Below, in pieces: positions 25,349 through 35,386 of a stretch of 64,000 bases of DNA. The notes below the pieces were generated by a model that was not told the origin of the DNA, ran no database searches, and saw only the letters and a program-made list of their open reading frames with translations. The translations under genes and the position numbers were made by a program. This DNA is from Rhizobium leguminosarum (GTDB taxonomy: Bacteria > Pseudomonadota > Alphaproteobacteria > Rhizobiales > Rhizobiaceae): NCBI RefSeq assembly GCF_017876795.1, contig NZ_JAGIOR010000001.1, forward strand, positions 4,614,501 through 4,678,500, in the 5' to 3' direction. The first letter of the stretch is position 1. Each line of letters opens with the position of its first letter.

Positions 25349-25527
25349 TCCATTGCGTCCCACATCTGTTCGATTTCACAGCTTGGTATATGAATAGAAA
25401 TGCCATTTTTATGTTAAAACCGGCTTAACATTAGCGACCCCCAAGTTTGAGGGAGCCCCCGGATCACGCTTTGGGAAAGCCCATCGAAACCCCTTCCCTC
25501 CGGCCCACGAATCCTCGAAAATAGCCC

Positions 25528-27330
25528 ATGGCCATCAGACAGCTTTCCGAAACGCTCATCAACCAGATCGCCGCCGGCGAGGTCATCGAACGGCCGGCTA
25601 GCGCTGCCAAGGAACTGATCGAAAACGCGATCGATGCGGGCGCGACGCGCATCGAGATCGCCACATCAGGCGGCGGCAAGGCGCTGCTGCGCGTCAGTGA
25701 CAACGGCTCGGGCATGGACGCGGCCGATCTGGAACTGGCGGTCAGGCGCCACTGCACCTCGAAGTTGTCGGAGACGCTCGAGGATATCCGCACGCTCGGC
25801 TTCCGCGGCGAGGCGCTGCCCTCGATCGGCTCGGTCGCACGGCTCAGCATCGCCAGCCGCAGACGCGACAGCGCCGGCGGCCACGAGATTGCCGTCAACG
25901 GTGGCAGGATTACGCATATGCGCCCGGCGGCGGCCAATCCCGGCACGATCGTCGAAGTGCGCGACCTGTTCTTCGCGACGCCCGCCCGGCTCAAATTCCT
26001 GAAGACGGAGAAGGCCGAGGCCGGCGCCATCACCGAAATCGTCAAGCGCATGGCAATCGCCTTCCCGGCTGTGCGCTTCGTGCTGTCGGGCTCGGACCGC
26101 ACGACGCTGGAGTTTCCGGCGACCGGCGACGACCATCTGGCGCGCATGGCGCAGGTGCTCGGCAAGGAATTCCGCGACAACGCCATTCCGCTCGACGCCG
26201 AACGCGAGGAGATCGCGCTGACCGGTTTTGCCGGCGTGCCAACCTTCAATCGCGGCAACTCCGCCCATCAATACGCCTTCGTCAACGGCCGGCCGGTGCA
26301 GGACAAGCTGATCCTCTCGGCGATCCGCGGCGCCTATGCCGAGACGATCCCGTCCGGGCGCCATCCGGTGGCGGTGCTGTCAATCACGCTCGATCCGGCG
26401 CTCGTCGACGTCAACGTGCATCCGGCAAAATCCGACGTGCGGTTCCGCGACCCCGGCCTGGTACGCGGCCTGATCGTCGGCGCCATCCGCGAGGCCTTGG
26501 CGCGCGACGGCAGCCGGGCGGCGACGACCGGGGCAAGCGACATGCTGCGCTCCTTCCGCCCCGGTTTTCAGCCGCACGCGCAGCGGCCGCAGACGGCGTG
26601 GTCGGCCGAGACCTCGCCCTCCCGGCCCTACCAGCCGGCAACAGGTTTTTCCGAACGGCCGCAGGCGTCCTTCGACGGACTGTCGATGCCGACGGCGCGG
26701 GCCGAGCCGCAGTTTTCCGCGCAGCCGGCAGCAGCCGAGACGGTCGCTCGCTATCCGCTCGGCGCAGCGCGGGCGCAGATCCACGCAAACTACATCGTCG
26801 CCCAGACCGAGGACGGGCTGGTGATTGTCGACCAGCATGCCGCGCACGAGCGGCTGGTCTTCGAGGCGATGCGCAAGGCGCTGCATTCAAAGCGGTTGGC
26901 CTCGCAGGTGCTGCTCATCCCCGAGATCGTCGACATTCCGGAAGAGGATTGCGACCGGCTGATGCAGCATGCAGCCGAGCTTTCCGAACTGGGCCTGGCG
27001 ATCGAGCGTTTCGGCCCCGGGGCGATCGCCGTACGCGAGACGCCGGCCATGCTCGGCGAGGTCGATGCGCATGGGCTGATCCGCCAGCTTGCCGACGAAA
27101 TTGCCGAATGGGATACGGCGTCAGGCCTGTCGGCCAAGCTCGAATATGTGGCGGCGACGATGGCTTGCCACGGATCGGTGCGCTCCGGGCGGCGGCTGCG
27201 GCCGGAGGAAATGAACGCGCTGCTGCGGGAAATGGAAGTGACGCCCGGCTCCGGCCAGTGCAATCATGGTCGGCCGACCTATATCGAATTAAAGCTCAGC
27301 GATATCGAGCGGCTTTTCGGCAGAAGCTAA
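25528..27330 (+). CDS. mutL: DNA mismatch repair protein MutL
   Basis: The 600-residue protein has the GHKL ATPase N-terminus: [20 protein letters not shown] with the catalytic Glu, DNGSGM, and [15 protein letters not shown] linker rich in Pro/Ala/Gln follows at about 330-410. The C-terminal dimerisation domain carries [12 protein letters not shown] (from about residue 434), which matches the DQHA-x2-E-x4-E endonuclease motif, plus [12 protein letters not shown] and QCNHGRPTY. It is therefore the nicking-endonuclease type found in bacteria without MutH. It couples MutS mismatch recognition to strand removal. Confidence 0.96.
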   Translation: MAIRQLSETLINQIAAGEVIERPASAAKELIENAIDAGATRIEIATSGGGKALLRVSDNGSGMDAADLELAVRRHCTSKLSETLEDIRTLGFRGEALPSIGSVARLSIASRRRDSAGGHEIAVNGGRITHMRPAAANPGTIVEVRDLFFATPARLKFLKTEKAEAGAITEIVKRMAIAFPAVRFVLSGSDRTTLEFPATGDDHLARMAQVLGKEFRDNAIPLDAEREEIALTGFAGVPTFNRGNSAHQYAFVNGRPVQDKLILSAIRGAYAETIPSGRHPVAVLSITLDPALVDVNVHPAKSDVRFRDPGLVRGLIVGAIREALARDGSRAATTGASDMLRSFRPGFQPHAQRPQTAWSAETSPSRPYQPATGFSERPQASFDGLSMPTARAEPQFSAQPAAAETVARYPLGAARAQIHANYIVAQTEDGLVIVDQHAAHERLVFEAMRKALHSKRLASQVLLIPEIVDIPEEDCDRLMQHAAELSELGLAIERFGPGAIAVRETPAMLGEVDAHGLIRQLADEIAEWDTASGLSAKLEYVAATMACHGSVRSGRRLRPEEMNALLREMEVTPGSGQCNHGRPTYIELKLSDIERLFGRS

Positions 27331-27397
27331 AAAAGCTGGAAAAGCAGCCTTTGCGGGAGTATGGCAGACGGATGACAGGCTGCAGGGAACGGAGCGC

Positions 27398-27628
27398 ATG
27401 AATTTGTTCGAAGGACACGGAAACCGCGAGGCGAAGATCCGGTATCTCGATGGCGATTTCCAGATCCTCTCGCCCGGCGCCTATGTCGTCTGCGCGATGA
27501 CGGGAAAACAGATCCCGCTCGACGAGCTGCGCTATTGGAGCGTCGCCCGGCAGGAACCCTATGCCGACGTGATCTCGGCCATCGAAGCCGACAAACGCGC
27601 CGGCGTGCTGCCGAACCAGCGGCGTTAA
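27398..27628 (+). CDS. DUF2093 family protein
   Basis: This 76-residue protein (MNLFEGHGNREAKIRYLDGD, SPGAYVVCAMTGKQIPLDEL, RYWSVARQEPYAD) belongs to DUF2093, a short family restricted mainly to alphaproteobacteria, with no known function. It lies 67 bases after mutL on the same strand and may be cotranscribed. The CAMTGKxIPL turn is the best conserved part. No signal peptide or membrane segment is visible. Confidence 0.85.
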   Translation: MNLFEGHGNREAKIRYLDGDFQILSPGAYVVCAMTGKQIPLDELRYWSVARQEPYADVISAIEADKRAGVLPNQRR

Positions 27629-27729
27629 AGCGCGGTCGCGTCCAACGGGACGCGCCAAGGACACTCGATCACTTTGAATTTGCGCAAAATTCTTTCCGAA
27701 AATCGAATCCGATTTTCGGGGTTATGCGC
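27629..27729 (+). repeat. Second interspersed palindromic repeat family, copy 1
   Basis: The repeat begins right at the DUF2093 stop with AGCGCGGTCGCGTCC and its complement-like GGGACGCGCC, then CACTTTGAATTTGCGCA. It ends with the palindrome TTCCGAAAATCGAATCCGATTTTCGG. The same layout, with ATTCCTTAAATCGATTCCGA in place of the last palindrome, occurs at 58304-58402, and the first hairpin alone at 43978-44010. The first hairpin may terminate the mutL/DUF2093 transcript. Confidence 0.65.
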
Positions 27730-27852
27730 TATTGAAGGGATGGAATCGATATTCCGATCCGCTACGGCGGAGACGAATTGAAGGGTGGCGGCGGAGATTC
27801 TGGCGGAGGAAGAGAAGATTGAAATCTGGGCACAAAGAGGCGGTCACAAATC

Positions 27853-27878
27853 CGGCCCGCCCCACGAAAGACGGGCCG
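27853..27878 (-). terminator. Hairpin downstream of the sugar ABC operon
   Basis: CGGCCCG (27853-27859) pairs with CGGGCCG (27872-27878), 17 bases beyond the stop of the sugar-binding-protein gene. The T-run on the minus strand is weak, so termination efficiency is uncertain. Confidence 0.5.
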
Positions 27879-27894
27879 TTTAAGGGGCAACGGT

Positions 27895-28812
27895 TTACTT
27901 GAATTTTGCCATATTCACAGGCGTCACGAGCGCAGCGCCGGTGTCAATCAAAGACTCAACCTTCTCTCCGCGAATCGATTTTACCAGCGCATCCACACCG
28001 AGTTCAGCCATCTTGGTGGGGAACTGCGCCACCGAAGCATCCTCTAATCCATTCTTCAGCGCTTCCTCTTCGCCGCAGCAGAAGTCGAAACCGACCAGCA
28101 CAATCTTGTTATTGGCAAGGCCAGCGTTCTTGATTGCGCGAGCTGCGCCAGCAGCGGGCGGGCCGCAAGCGGCATAAATGGCCTTGAGGTCTGGGTTCTT
28201 CGTGAGCAGATCCTCAGCGACACTGATCCCGAGTTCCTCGGTGCAGTTTGTTGCGCCTTTCCCGACGATCTTGACGTCAAGGCCCTTCAGCCCTTCAAGC
28301 ATACCCTTCACACGGTCATCAAGCGCTGGCACGCCGGGCACGCCCTCGAGAATCCCGAGCGTGTCGCCGGCTTTAAGAACAGTTTTGAGATATTCGCCGG
28401 CGATTTTGCCCGCGGCGAAATTATCGGTCGTGGCAAGCGCCGTCCTGCCTTTCCAATCCGGAATATTGTTATCCATCAGGACGACCTTGACACCGGCCGC
28501 CACCGCCTTGTCCAGGGCTGCGGACACGGTCGGATCGACGGGCGTGAGGGCAATGCCCTGCACGCCTCGTGTCACCATGGACTCGATCTGTGCAATCTGG
28601 CCCTCGATGTCGGTTGCGGACGTGCCCTGCCCGTAGATGATCTCGACGCCGGGATTTCTCTTTGCATAATCTTTGGCTGCGTTCTCCATTGTTGCGAAGA
28701 ACGGTACCGGGAACTTGGTTATAAAGCCGAGCTTGACCGGCTCCTGCGCCAAGGACGGGACTGCAGCGACAGCCAGGAGCGCGAGAGCTCCCAGCAGGGA
28801 TTGTGGTTTCAT
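27895..28812 (-). CDS. Sugar ABC transporter substrate-binding protein (CUT2 type)
   Basis: The 305-residue periplasmic protein has a signal peptide of about 22 residues (LLAVAAVPSLAQ) and then the type I periplasmic binding fold of RbsB/FrcB proteins: VKLGFITKFPVPFFATMENA, IEGQIAQIESMVTRGVQGIA, VVLMDNNIPDW, VGFDFCCGEEEALKNG. It is the last gene of the permease-ATPase-binding protein operon, 78 bases after the ATPase gene. Ribose, fructose or a related sugar/polyol is likely; specificity is not readable. Confidence 0.9.
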   Translation of the reverse strand: MKPQSLLGALALLAVAAVPSLAQEPVKLGFITKFPVPFFATMENAAKDYAKRNPGVEIIYGQGTSATDIEGQIAQIESMVTRGVQGIALTPVDPTVSAALDKAVAAGVKVVLMDNNIPDWKGRTALATTDNFAAGKIAGEYLKTVLKAGDTLGILEGVPGVPALDDRVKGMLEGLKGLDVKIVGKGATNCTEELGISVAEDLLTKNPDLKAIYAACGPPAAGAARAIKNAGLANNKIVLVGFDFCCGEEEALKNGLEDASVAQFPTKMAELGVDALVKSIRGEKVESLIDTGAALVTPVNMAKFK

Positions 28813-28890
28813 GATACACCTCCCATGTTTCGACCGCCCTCCTCTAGAGCGATCTCGTTGTCCACTGCCCTAACGAAGCAGCGATCTCCT

Positions 28891-29655
28891 TTAAGTCTCG
28901 GCGCCTACAATCATCGCGACAACGTCCTGCTTGTTCGCTTCGGTTGGCTTCAGTTCACCCACCTTGCGCCCCTGCCGCAGCACAACCGCCCGATCGGCGA
29001 TTTCGACGACATGTTCCATATTGTGCGTGATTATGATCACAGCATTGCCTTCAGCTTTAAGCTGATTGAGAAGGTCGAGAACTTGGCGAGACTCGCGAAC
29101 ACCGAGGGCGGCCGTTGGTTCGTCAAGGATCACCAGCTTGCGTGCAAAAACAATGGCGCGGGCGACCGCAATCGCCTGTCGCTGTCCGCCAGACATCATC
29201 GCGACCGGCGCGTCGAACCTCGGCAGCTTAACCTTCAGACGATCGATTACACGCGCTGCTTCCCGCTTCATCACGCCCGTGTTGAGGAAGCGGAGCGGGC
29301 GCGGCAGCCAAAAGGGGAACGAGATTTCTCGTCCGCAATAGAAATTCTGTACGGGGGTTAGATTGTCGAAAAGGGCCAGATCCTGATAGACGGTTTCAAT
29401 ACCGGCGCGGCGGGCCGCCGCCGTTGAATGGAGCCATACGGGAGCACCATCCACGAGGATCTCTCCTTCGTCGAGACTATGAAGCCCACTGATGCATTTG
29501 ACGAGGGTCGACTTGCCAGCGCCGTTGTCACCCAAGAGAGCGGTTACCTCACCAGCATACGCATCAAAGCTTACATTTTTCAGGGCATGGATGGCGCCAA
29601 AGCGCTTCTGCGCGTTTCGAACCGAAAGTGCCGGTATGGTGGATGCAGGATTCAT
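28891..29655 (-). CDS. Sugar ABC transporter ATP-binding protein
   Basis: This is a 254-residue single-domain ABC ATPase: Walker A LLGDNGAGKSTLVKC at about 42-50, signature MSGGQRQAIAVARA, Walker B KLVILDEPTAALG, and H-loop ITHNMEH. Most CUT2 importers have a duplicated ATPase such as RbsA (about 500 residues); the short form matches the FrcA-like branch in rhizobia, so it probably works as a homodimer. It starts inside the end of the permease gene (4-base overlap). Confidence 0.92.
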   Translation of the reverse strand: MNPASTIPALSVRNAQKRFGAIHALKNVSFDAYAGEVTALLGDNGAGKSTLVKCISGLHSLDEGEILVDGAPVWLHSTAAARRAGIETVYQDLALFDNLTPVQNFYCGREISFPFWLPRPLRFLNTGVMKREAARVIDRLKVKLPRFDAPVAMMSGGQRQAIAVARAIVFARKLVILDEPTAALGVRESRQVLDLLNQLKAEGNAVIIITHNMEHVVEIADRAVVLRQGRKVGELKPTEANKQDVVAMIVGAET

Positions 29656-30710
29656 TGTAGTCTCGCCGATTGAAGCACACGCACGCGCGCCTCGAGATGG
29701 TTACGAAGCACATCGGCCTCTACGGCGATGACGATGACGAGCCCAATCGCGATCATTTGAAAGAACACGTCGACCCCGAGAAGGTTAAGGGCATTGCGGA
29801 TGACGCCGATCAGCACGGCGCCGATCAGGGCGTGGCCGAGATGGCCTCGTCCGCCAAGGAAGCTGGCGCCACCGATAATCACCGCAGCAATCGTGTCGAG
29901 TTCCAAAAGATTGCCGTAGATTGGCGAGGCGGCCGCGGTCCGTCCTGCGAGCAGTACCGCGCCGACACCTGCACAAAGGCCGGAGATAATGTAGGTTGAG
30001 AGCAGAACGCCCTTTACCGGTATACCCATGCTTCTGGCGGCATTCGGCGAGCCGCCGACCGCATAGATCCATCTGCCACAGACCATTGACTTCGTCAGGA
30101 TCAGAAAAAGAAACCCGAACATCCCGACGACAAAGAAGGAATTGGGCACACCAAACGTCGTGCCGCCACCGATCGCAGTAACTGTATTGGGCATCCCGCG
30201 CATGGTGGTGTGGCCGGGTGCCAATGCAAGTGCCAGGCCGCGGCAGATACTCAAGGTCGCAAGTGTAATAATGAAGGGGTGTGGCAGCCGACCATGGACG
30301 AAGACCACGCCGTTTACCGCACCGATAGCAGCACCCGCGAGCAGCATGGCCATAATGACGACGATTGAGGAATCAACCTGCTGGTAGACGAGTCCGCCGA
30401 TTACTGTCGCTAGCGCGAGACTCGAGCCTACAGACAGGTCGATCCCGCGTGTCAGGATAACAAGCTGCTGCCCCATTGCCACAACAGCAATCACTGCTGT
30501 CTGCGCTAGGATATTCCCCATGTTAACGGGCTTTAGAAACGCCGGCGTGATCAAACTGACGATAGCGATGAGCATAACGAGGATCAACAGAGGGCCTAGG
30601 CTCAATAGCTTCAGTCCTAGTGTGATGCCAGATTGTCTCGGGTGGAAGGTTGCATCTTGCGAACCACCAGGCCGGGACGAATTCTGAGGCAGAATCCCGG
30701 AGTCTTCCAA
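29652..30710 (-). CDS. Sugar ABC transporter permease (CUT2 type)
   Basis: The 352-residue protein has about nine hydrophobic segments and the RbsC/FrcC family signatures ILTRGIDLSVGSSLAL, NGVVFVHGRLPHPFIITLAT and GSPNAARSMGIPVKG. The first ~30 residues are hydrophilic and Ser/Gly-rich, and a later Met could be the true start. It is the first gene of the operon, downstream of the divergent GntR regulator. Confidence 0.9.
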   Translation of the reverse strand: MEDSGILPQNSSRPGGSQDATFHPRQSGITLGLKLLSLGPLLILVMLIAIVSLITPAFLKPVNMGNILAQTAVIAVVAMGQQLVILTRGIDLSVGSSLALATVIGGLVYQQVDSSIVVIMAMLLAGAAIGAVNGVVFVHGRLPHPFIITLATLSICRGLALALAPGHTTMRGMPNTVTAIGGGTTFGVPNSFFVVGMFGFLFLILTKSMVCGRWIYAVGGSPNAARSMGIPVKGVLLSTYIISGLCAGVGAVLLAGRTAAASPIYGNLLELDTIAAVIIGGASFLGGRGHLGHALIGAVLIGVIRNALNLLGVDVFFQMIAIGLVIVIAVEADVLRNHLEARVRVLQSARLQ

Positions 30711-30809
30711 ATTCCCCTAGCCTCCCTGGTTTTTTATACATAAGAAACATATGATACACGTACGTCAACTTGTTTTTTATGGATATCTACTTATACCTGG
30801 GGTTGCTTC
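30711..30809. promoter_or_regulatory. Divergent control region of the sugar ABC operon and GntR regulator
   Basis: These 99 bases separate the two divergent starts. The interval is AT-rich compared with its surroundings (TTTTTTATACATAAGAAAC) and contains the small palindromes CATATG and ACGTACGT near 30750-30765. It is the likely operator for the GntR protein and holds both promoters. No consensus can be assigned. Confidence 0.45.
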
Positions 30810-31694
30810 ATGCGAACGGATACGACCTTTAAGCGGGCATTCAATGATATGATCGATATCCTTCAGACGCTCAATCTTGGGGAGGAATTGCCGTCCGAAA
30901 ACGCGCTGCGCACGCAGCTTGGCGTGAGCAGAACGACGGTGAGGAAGGTGCTGGCGGGGATGTCCGCACGCGGAATCATTATATCTGAAGCGCACGGGCG
31001 GATCATACGTCAGCAGCCGCGGCAGACAGAGCGCTATCCGAAGGAAGAAACCTTAGCAATTTCGGAACAGGTCGAGACGAGTTTCATGGAATGGATGCTA
31101 CGCGGCGATGCCTGTCCGGGCACAGAAATCAATGAGGCGGAGTTAGCTAGGAAATTCGGCGTCGCGACAACGATAGTCCGTGAGTTTCTCAATCGATTTC
31201 AGAAATATGGGCTGATCGAGAAGCGTCCGAATGCAGGCTGGGTTTTTAAAGGGTTCACAGCGAGTTTTGCACTCGAGCTGTTCGAGATCAGAGAGATGTT
31301 CGAAATGCGCTCCGCCCGACTGTTCGCTAGCCTGCCCGACGGCTCGCCCATCTGGAAGCAGGTCCGTGCTGTACGGGCGGCGCATTTGGAACTGCTCGCG
31401 GATATCGACGCTCGGTTTCAGGATTTCTCGGAGCTGGACAGCCGATTCCATCGGCTGATTACGGCTGTGGCGCCAAACCGCTTTATCGAAAGCTTCCAAG
31501 ACGTGATAGCCATGGTCTTCCACTATCACTATCAGTGGAACAAGCGTGATGAACGCGCGCGGAATGAGGCCGCCATTGGGGAGCATCTGGCGCTGATCGA
31601 AGCCCTCGAAAGCCGCAATATCGCCTTGATCGATCGCGCTTGTCGGTCGCATCTGACCTCCGCGCGCGAAACTTTGCTTCACTCGATCGTGTGA
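30810..31694 (+). CDS. GntR-family regulator with two tandem winged-HTH domains and FCD domain
   Basis: The 294-residue protein has a first GntR HTH at about 22-65 (LPSENALRTQLGVSRTTVRK, VLAGMSARGIII). A second, distinct HTH lies at about 85-148 (INEAELARKFGVATTIVREF, LNRFQKYGLIEKRPNAGWVF). It is followed by an all-helical FCD ligand domain at about 155-285 (ALELFEIREMFEMRSARLFA, ELDSRFHRLI with metal-ligand-type Asp/His, and ACRSHLTSA). Ordinary GntR-FCD regulators are 220-250 residues with one HTH. It is divergent from the sugar ABC operon and most likely represses it. Confidence 0.87.
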   Translation: MRTDTTFKRAFNDMIDILQTLNLGEELPSENALRTQLGVSRTTVRKVLAGMSARGIIISEAHGRIIRQQPRQTERYPKEETLAISEQVETSFMEWMLRGDACPGTEINEAELARKFGVATTIVREFLNRFQKYGLIEKRPNAGWVFKGFTASFALELFEIREMFEMRSARLFASLPDGSPIWKQVRAVRAAHLELLADIDARFQDFSELDSRFHRLITAVAPNRFIESFQDVIAMVFHYHYQWNKRDERARNEAAIGEHLALIEALESRNIALIDRACRSHLTSARETLLHSIV

Positions 31695-31885
31695 TAGCTT
31701 TGCATGGACAGATGTGAGCAGCACTCTGGCTTGGTCTGACTTCCAGTGTCTCTGCCACGGGAGGACGTTTTGCAGCAGCCTGATTAATGCATGTCGCCGG
31801 GAAGTGTGCAGCGGTTCCCGGATAACGAAATGCATAAAAACAAGGAGCTAAAGCGCGTCGCATGAATCAAGTTAACCGCGACGCC

Positions 31886-32959
31886 TTAGAGCGGTTCAGC
31901 CTTTCCTGGAATCGCTTTAACCCCAGCCTTCAATTCCCTGAGGCGGCGCTCGCGACAGGCGGCGATCGCCCGGTCGATGATCAGGCTCGCGGCGCGGTGA
32001 TCTTCGAAGACCATGTCGACCTCGATCACCCGGCACTTTTCCGTAAGCTGCGCCGCCTTGCCGTGATGGCCGGAGAGGCGGACGAAATCCTTGGAGGTGG
32101 TGACGATCAGCAGGTCCTGACGCTCGGCGGTCGTCAGGATGTCGTCGATCTCCTCTTCGGTCAGGTGCTCGTGGTCGCCGAAGGTCTTGGCGACGGCGAT
32201 TTCGGCGCCGCGCGATTCAACCGTGCGGAAGAATTTGGCAGGATCGGCGATACCGGCGAAGGCGAGCACCTTCATACCGGCAAGCGTGTTGTCGCCGCGC
32301 ACTTTCAGCGATGCGGTGAAATAGGGCTTTGCGGCGCGCGCCGCCATGCGGACGATCCTGTCGGCGGCATTGCCGCCACCGACCTTCAGCAGGGCCGTCG
32401 CCGAACGCAGCTGCTGGCCGATCGGCGCGCGAACCGGGCCGCCCGGTACGATATGGCCATTGCCGAGGCCGCGGGTCGCGTCGATGACGAGCAGGGCATA
32501 GTCGATCGCCAACCGGGCGCTCTGAAAACCGTCGTCCATGATGATGAGATCGGCGCCCTCCGCCACCAGACGCTGAGCCCCGTCGACGCGCCGGCGGGAA
32601 ATCACCGTCAACGCCTCCTGGGCAAGCAGCAGCGGCTCATCGCCGACGGCGACGGCGCGGTGATGATCGGGATCGACCACCGTCGTCACATCGAGCGAGC
32701 CGCCGTAACCCCTGCTGAGAAAGCCGGGTTTCAGCCCTTTCGCCTTGGCGGCGCGGGCGATGGTCAGCGCCGTCGGCGTCTTGCCGGCGCCGCCAACAGT
32801 GAAATTTCCGACGCAGATGACCGGAATCGGAACCGAGGCGCGGCGCGCATGGGCCATGCGGTGGCCGGCAATACGGCCGTAGAGAAAGGAAAGCGGCAGC
32901 AGCAGCCAGGCCCGCCAATCGGCTTTCCGCCACCAGAATGGCGGCGCTTCAGATATCAT
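31886..32959 (-). CDS. lpxK: Tetraacyldisaccharide 4'-kinase
   Basis: The 357-residue protein starts [20 protein letters not shown] with an N-terminal membrane-associated segment. The P-loop [15 protein letters not shown] is at about 51-65, followed by SRGYGG and DDGFQS, the LpxK Walker B-like motif. It phosphorylates the 4' position of the lipid A disaccharide precursor at the inner membrane. It is last in the waaA-HAD-lpxK minus-strand cluster, consistent with lipid A/Kdo assembly. Confidence 0.95.
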   Translation of the reverse strand: MISEAPPFWWRKADWRAWLLLPLSFLYGRIAGHRMAHARRASVPIPVICVGNFTVGGAGKTPTALTIARAAKAKGLKPGFLSRGYGGSLDVTTVVDPDHHRAVAVGDEPLLLAQEALTVISRRRVDGAQRLVAEGADLIIMDDGFQSARLAIDYALLVIDATRGLGNGHIVPGGPVRAPIGQQLRSATALLKVGGGNAADRIVRMAARAAKPYFTASLKVRGDNTLAGMKVLAFAGIADPAKFFRTVESRGAEIAVAKTFGDHEHLTEEEIDDILTTAERQDLLIVTTSKDFVRLSGHHGKAAQLTEKCRVIEVDMVFEDHRAASLIIDRAIAACRERRLRELKAGVKAIPGKAEPL

Positions 32960-33065
32960 CTTGCCGTCCCGCTCCCCTGCCCGCCATTATTGCGGCCAGA
33001 CCCCTGCTTTTCTCGACAGGCCGGATTGAGAAGCCAAAACCGATGAAAATGCAAGCCCTTACCAA

Positions 33066-33788
33066 TCAGGCCGGCTGCAGGTCCGGCAGCAGTGTCTCGA
33101 GAGCGGTGATATCGTCGAGCACATGATCGGCGGCAGCGGCAAGCGAATCGCGCGAACCGGTGCCGGTCAGCACCGCGATCCGCAGCCCTGTCCCGGCATT
33201 CAGCCCCATGTGCAGATCGTGATTGTTGTCGCCGACCATCGCGACTTCCTCGGGCGAAAGACCGGTCGCGGCGCAGAAGCCGAGCACCATGCCCGGCTCC
33301 GGTTTGACCCCGAAACCGCTGTCATAGCCGGCGATGTAATCGACGTAGCGGGCGAAACCGAAGCGTTCCGCCGTCTGGCGGATCGACCGTTCGTTGTCGC
33401 TGGAGGCGACACCGAGCTTGAAGCCGCGCCGATGCAGCCTTGCAAAGAATCCGGCGAGGTCGGTCACCGGCACGGAAAATTCGGCGGCGCTGGAAAACAG
33501 GGCGTCGAGGCGGACTGTCAGTTCGTCGACATCGACCATCGAGCCCGCGGCAACCAGGCCCTCGGAAATCTGGCGAGTATTGCCGGCAGCAAGCAGGCTG
33601 TCGGGAACGATATGGCCGGTCACAGGATCCATGCCGCAGGCAGACAGCAGCCGGTCGGCAAGAAGCGGGTCGTCTTCCGCGGCAATGCGGGCAAGTTCGC
33701 GGTTCACCGGCAGCCAGCTCTCGTCATAATCGAGCAGCGTGCCGTCCTTGTCGAAGAGAATGCCTTTGATATGGGACGCTGCCGACAT
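33066..33788 (-). CDS. HAD-family phosphatase (phosphoglycolate phosphatase-like)
   Basis: The 240-residue HAD hydrolase has motif I ILFDKDGTLLDYDESW (nucleophile Asp), motif II GVASSDN, the motif III Lys in FGVKPEPGM, and motif IV MVGDNNHDLHMG. A helical cap (about 20-85) fits the Gph/subfamily IA type. It lies between waaA (10 bases upstream) and lpxK and is cotranscribed with them; a link to Kdo/lipid A metabolism is only positional. Confidence 0.88.
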   Translation of the reverse strand: MSAASHIKGILFDKDGTLLDYDESWLPVNRELARIAAEDDPLLADRLLSACGMDPVTGHIVPDSLLAAGNTRQISEGLVAAGSMVDVDELTVRLDALFSSAAEFSVPVTDLAGFFARLHRRGFKLGVASSDNERSIRQTAERFGFARYVDYIAGYDSGFGVKPEPGMVLGFCAATGLSPEEVAMVGDNNHDLHMGLNAGTGLRIAVLTGTGSRDSLAAAADHVLDDITALETLLPDLQPA

Positions 33789-33797
33789 GATATATCC

Positions 33798-35117
33798 TCA
33801 GACCTGGGCCACGGCCTTGGGCAGCAGCCGCGCCTTCACCGTCAGCGGATTGATATAGGGTTCCAGCCCCTTCACGGTCGCGGTCAGCGCACCGCGCATC
33901 TCGTGCACGGCGGTGATGCCGGCCTCGATCATATTGCGGCGGGCTTCATCATTGATCAGCAGATAATGCACGCCCTTGGCCAGCATTTCGGTATCGCGCA
34001 CCATGCGGGCGCTGCCGCTGCGGGCAAGCTTCTGATAGGCATCGCGGAAATTCTGCACATGGCCGCCGGAGAGAACGGCGCAGCCGAGCATGGCGGGCTC
34101 CAGCGGGTTCTGGCCGCCTTCGGCAAACAGCGAGCGGCCGACGAAAGCGATTTCCGTCAGTCTCAAATAGAGGCCCATTTCGCCGATCGTATCGCCGAGG
34201 AAAATATCGACATCGGCCGACAAGACATCGTCACGGGTGCGGCGGGCGACCTTCAGCCCCAGCTTGACCAGGGCCGCCTCGATCTCGTCGCAGCGCTCCG
34301 GGTGACGCGGCACGATGATCGTCAATTGACGATCGCGCTCCCTCAGCGCCCGATGGACGATGGCAGCGGCATTCTCCTCGCCGTCGAAGGTCGAGATCGC
34401 CGCCCAGGTTTTGCGGTCGCCGATCTGCTTCTTGTAGCGGGCAAGGACAGCGCTGTCATAAGGCGGCGCGTCGGTGTCGACCTTCAGATTGCCGGAGGTG
34501 ATGACCGGAACAGCGCCGAGATCGCGGAAACGTTCGGCATCCATATCCGACTGGGCGATGACGAGGGCGAGATTCTCGAACAGGGCTTCGGCGATCGCCG
34601 GGCGGCGGCGCCAGCGGGCAAAGGAACGGTCCGACATGCGGGCATTGATCAGGATCTGCGGAATGCGGCGGCGACCAAGTTCCAGCACCGTTGCCGGCCA
34701 GATCTCGGATTCGGCGATGATGGCGCAATCGGGCTGCCAATAATCGAGGAAGCGGCTGACCGACGGCTTCAGGTCGAGCGGCACATATTGGTGGATTGCG
34801 TCTTGACCGAGCCGCTCGGCGGCGAGCTTGGCTGAGGTGATGGTGCCGGTCGTCAAGATGACATGGATGTCGCGGCGGCGGATTTCGCGGATCAGCGGGA
34901 TGACGGCATTGGTTTCACCCACACTTGCGGCATGGAACCAGACGAGCGGGCCTTGCGGCCGGTTGGCGCTCGGATAGCCGAAGCGTTCCAGGCGGCGGGC
35001 CCGGTCTTCCTTGCCCTTGGCGGTGCGGTAGGTGATATAGAGGCCGACAACAGGAGAGGCCACGGTTCCCGCCAGACGATATGCGCTCAGACCGAACCGA
35101 GCCATCCGGGAACTCAT
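33798..35117 (-). CDS. waaA: 3-deoxy-D-manno-octulosonic acid (Kdo) transferase
   Basis: The 439-residue GT30 glycosyltransferase starts MSSRMARFGLSAYRLAGTVA with an N-terminal membrane anchor. The GT30 N-domain has VWFHAASVGETNAVIPLIRE (catalytic Glu) and VILTTGTITSAKLAAERL. The C-domain has WAAISTFDGEE, IIVPRHPERCDEI and FVGRSLFAEGGQNPLEPAML. It transfers Kdo to the lipid A precursor at the inner membrane. It is the first gene of the waaA-HAD-lpxK run. Confidence 0.95.
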   Translation of the reverse strand: MSSRMARFGLSAYRLAGTVASPVVGLYITYRTAKGKEDRARRLERFGYPSANRPQGPLVWFHAASVGETNAVIPLIREIRRRDIHVILTTGTITSAKLAAERLGQDAIHQYVPLDLKPSVSRFLDYWQPDCAIIAESEIWPATVLELGRRRIPQILINARMSDRSFARWRRRPAIAEALFENLALVIAQSDMDAERFRDLGAVPVITSGNLKVDTDAPPYDSAVLARYKKQIGDRKTWAAISTFDGEENAAAIVHRALRERDRQLTIIVPRHPERCDEIEAALVKLGLKVARRTRDDVLSADVDIFLGDTIGEMGLYLRLTEIAFVGRSLFAEGGQNPLEPAMLGCAVLSGGHVQNFRDAYQKLARSGSARMVRDTEMLAKGVHYLLINDEARRNMIEAGITAVHEMRGALTATVKGLEPYINPLTVKARLLPKAVAQV

Positions 35118-35265
35118 CGTGCCAGCCTCCGATCCAAGATCGACATCAAACCCATTCCCTCATTGTCGTTGCGGCCGCAATGACCGATCAAAGTGTTCAG
35201 AATGCGTCAAACAATCCGGATCGACGGGCGCCCGATGCCGGAAAGCCCCGCTCGCCGGCGGCAGA

Positions 35266-35378
35266 AGAGCATGATGCCGAAAAGTGTGAGCGGTTTTCAC
35301 ATGACACCACGCTCTAACCATTTAATTCAGAACAGGATTCAGACTTGGGGCCGACCCGGCCTGAAATCAACCTGTTTC
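35266..35378 (+). repeat. RIME-like interspersed repeat, copy C
   Basis: Same order as copy B: AGAGCATGATGCCGAAAAGT, GTGAGCGGTTTTC, a degraded CACGCTCT, then GAACAGGATTCAGACTTGGG and ACCTGTTTC. Several mismatches break both palindromes, so this copy is more decayed. It lies between waaA and the DUF4170 gene. Confidence 0.8.
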
Positions 35379-35386
35379 CAGCGTGG

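Noticed and set aside
31850..31925. Possible further palindromic repeat overlapping the 3' end of lpxK (AAGCGCGTCGC, CGCGACGCC)
   Set aside because: Pairing is short and it does not match the order of modules in either repeat family; not strong enough to list as a copy.
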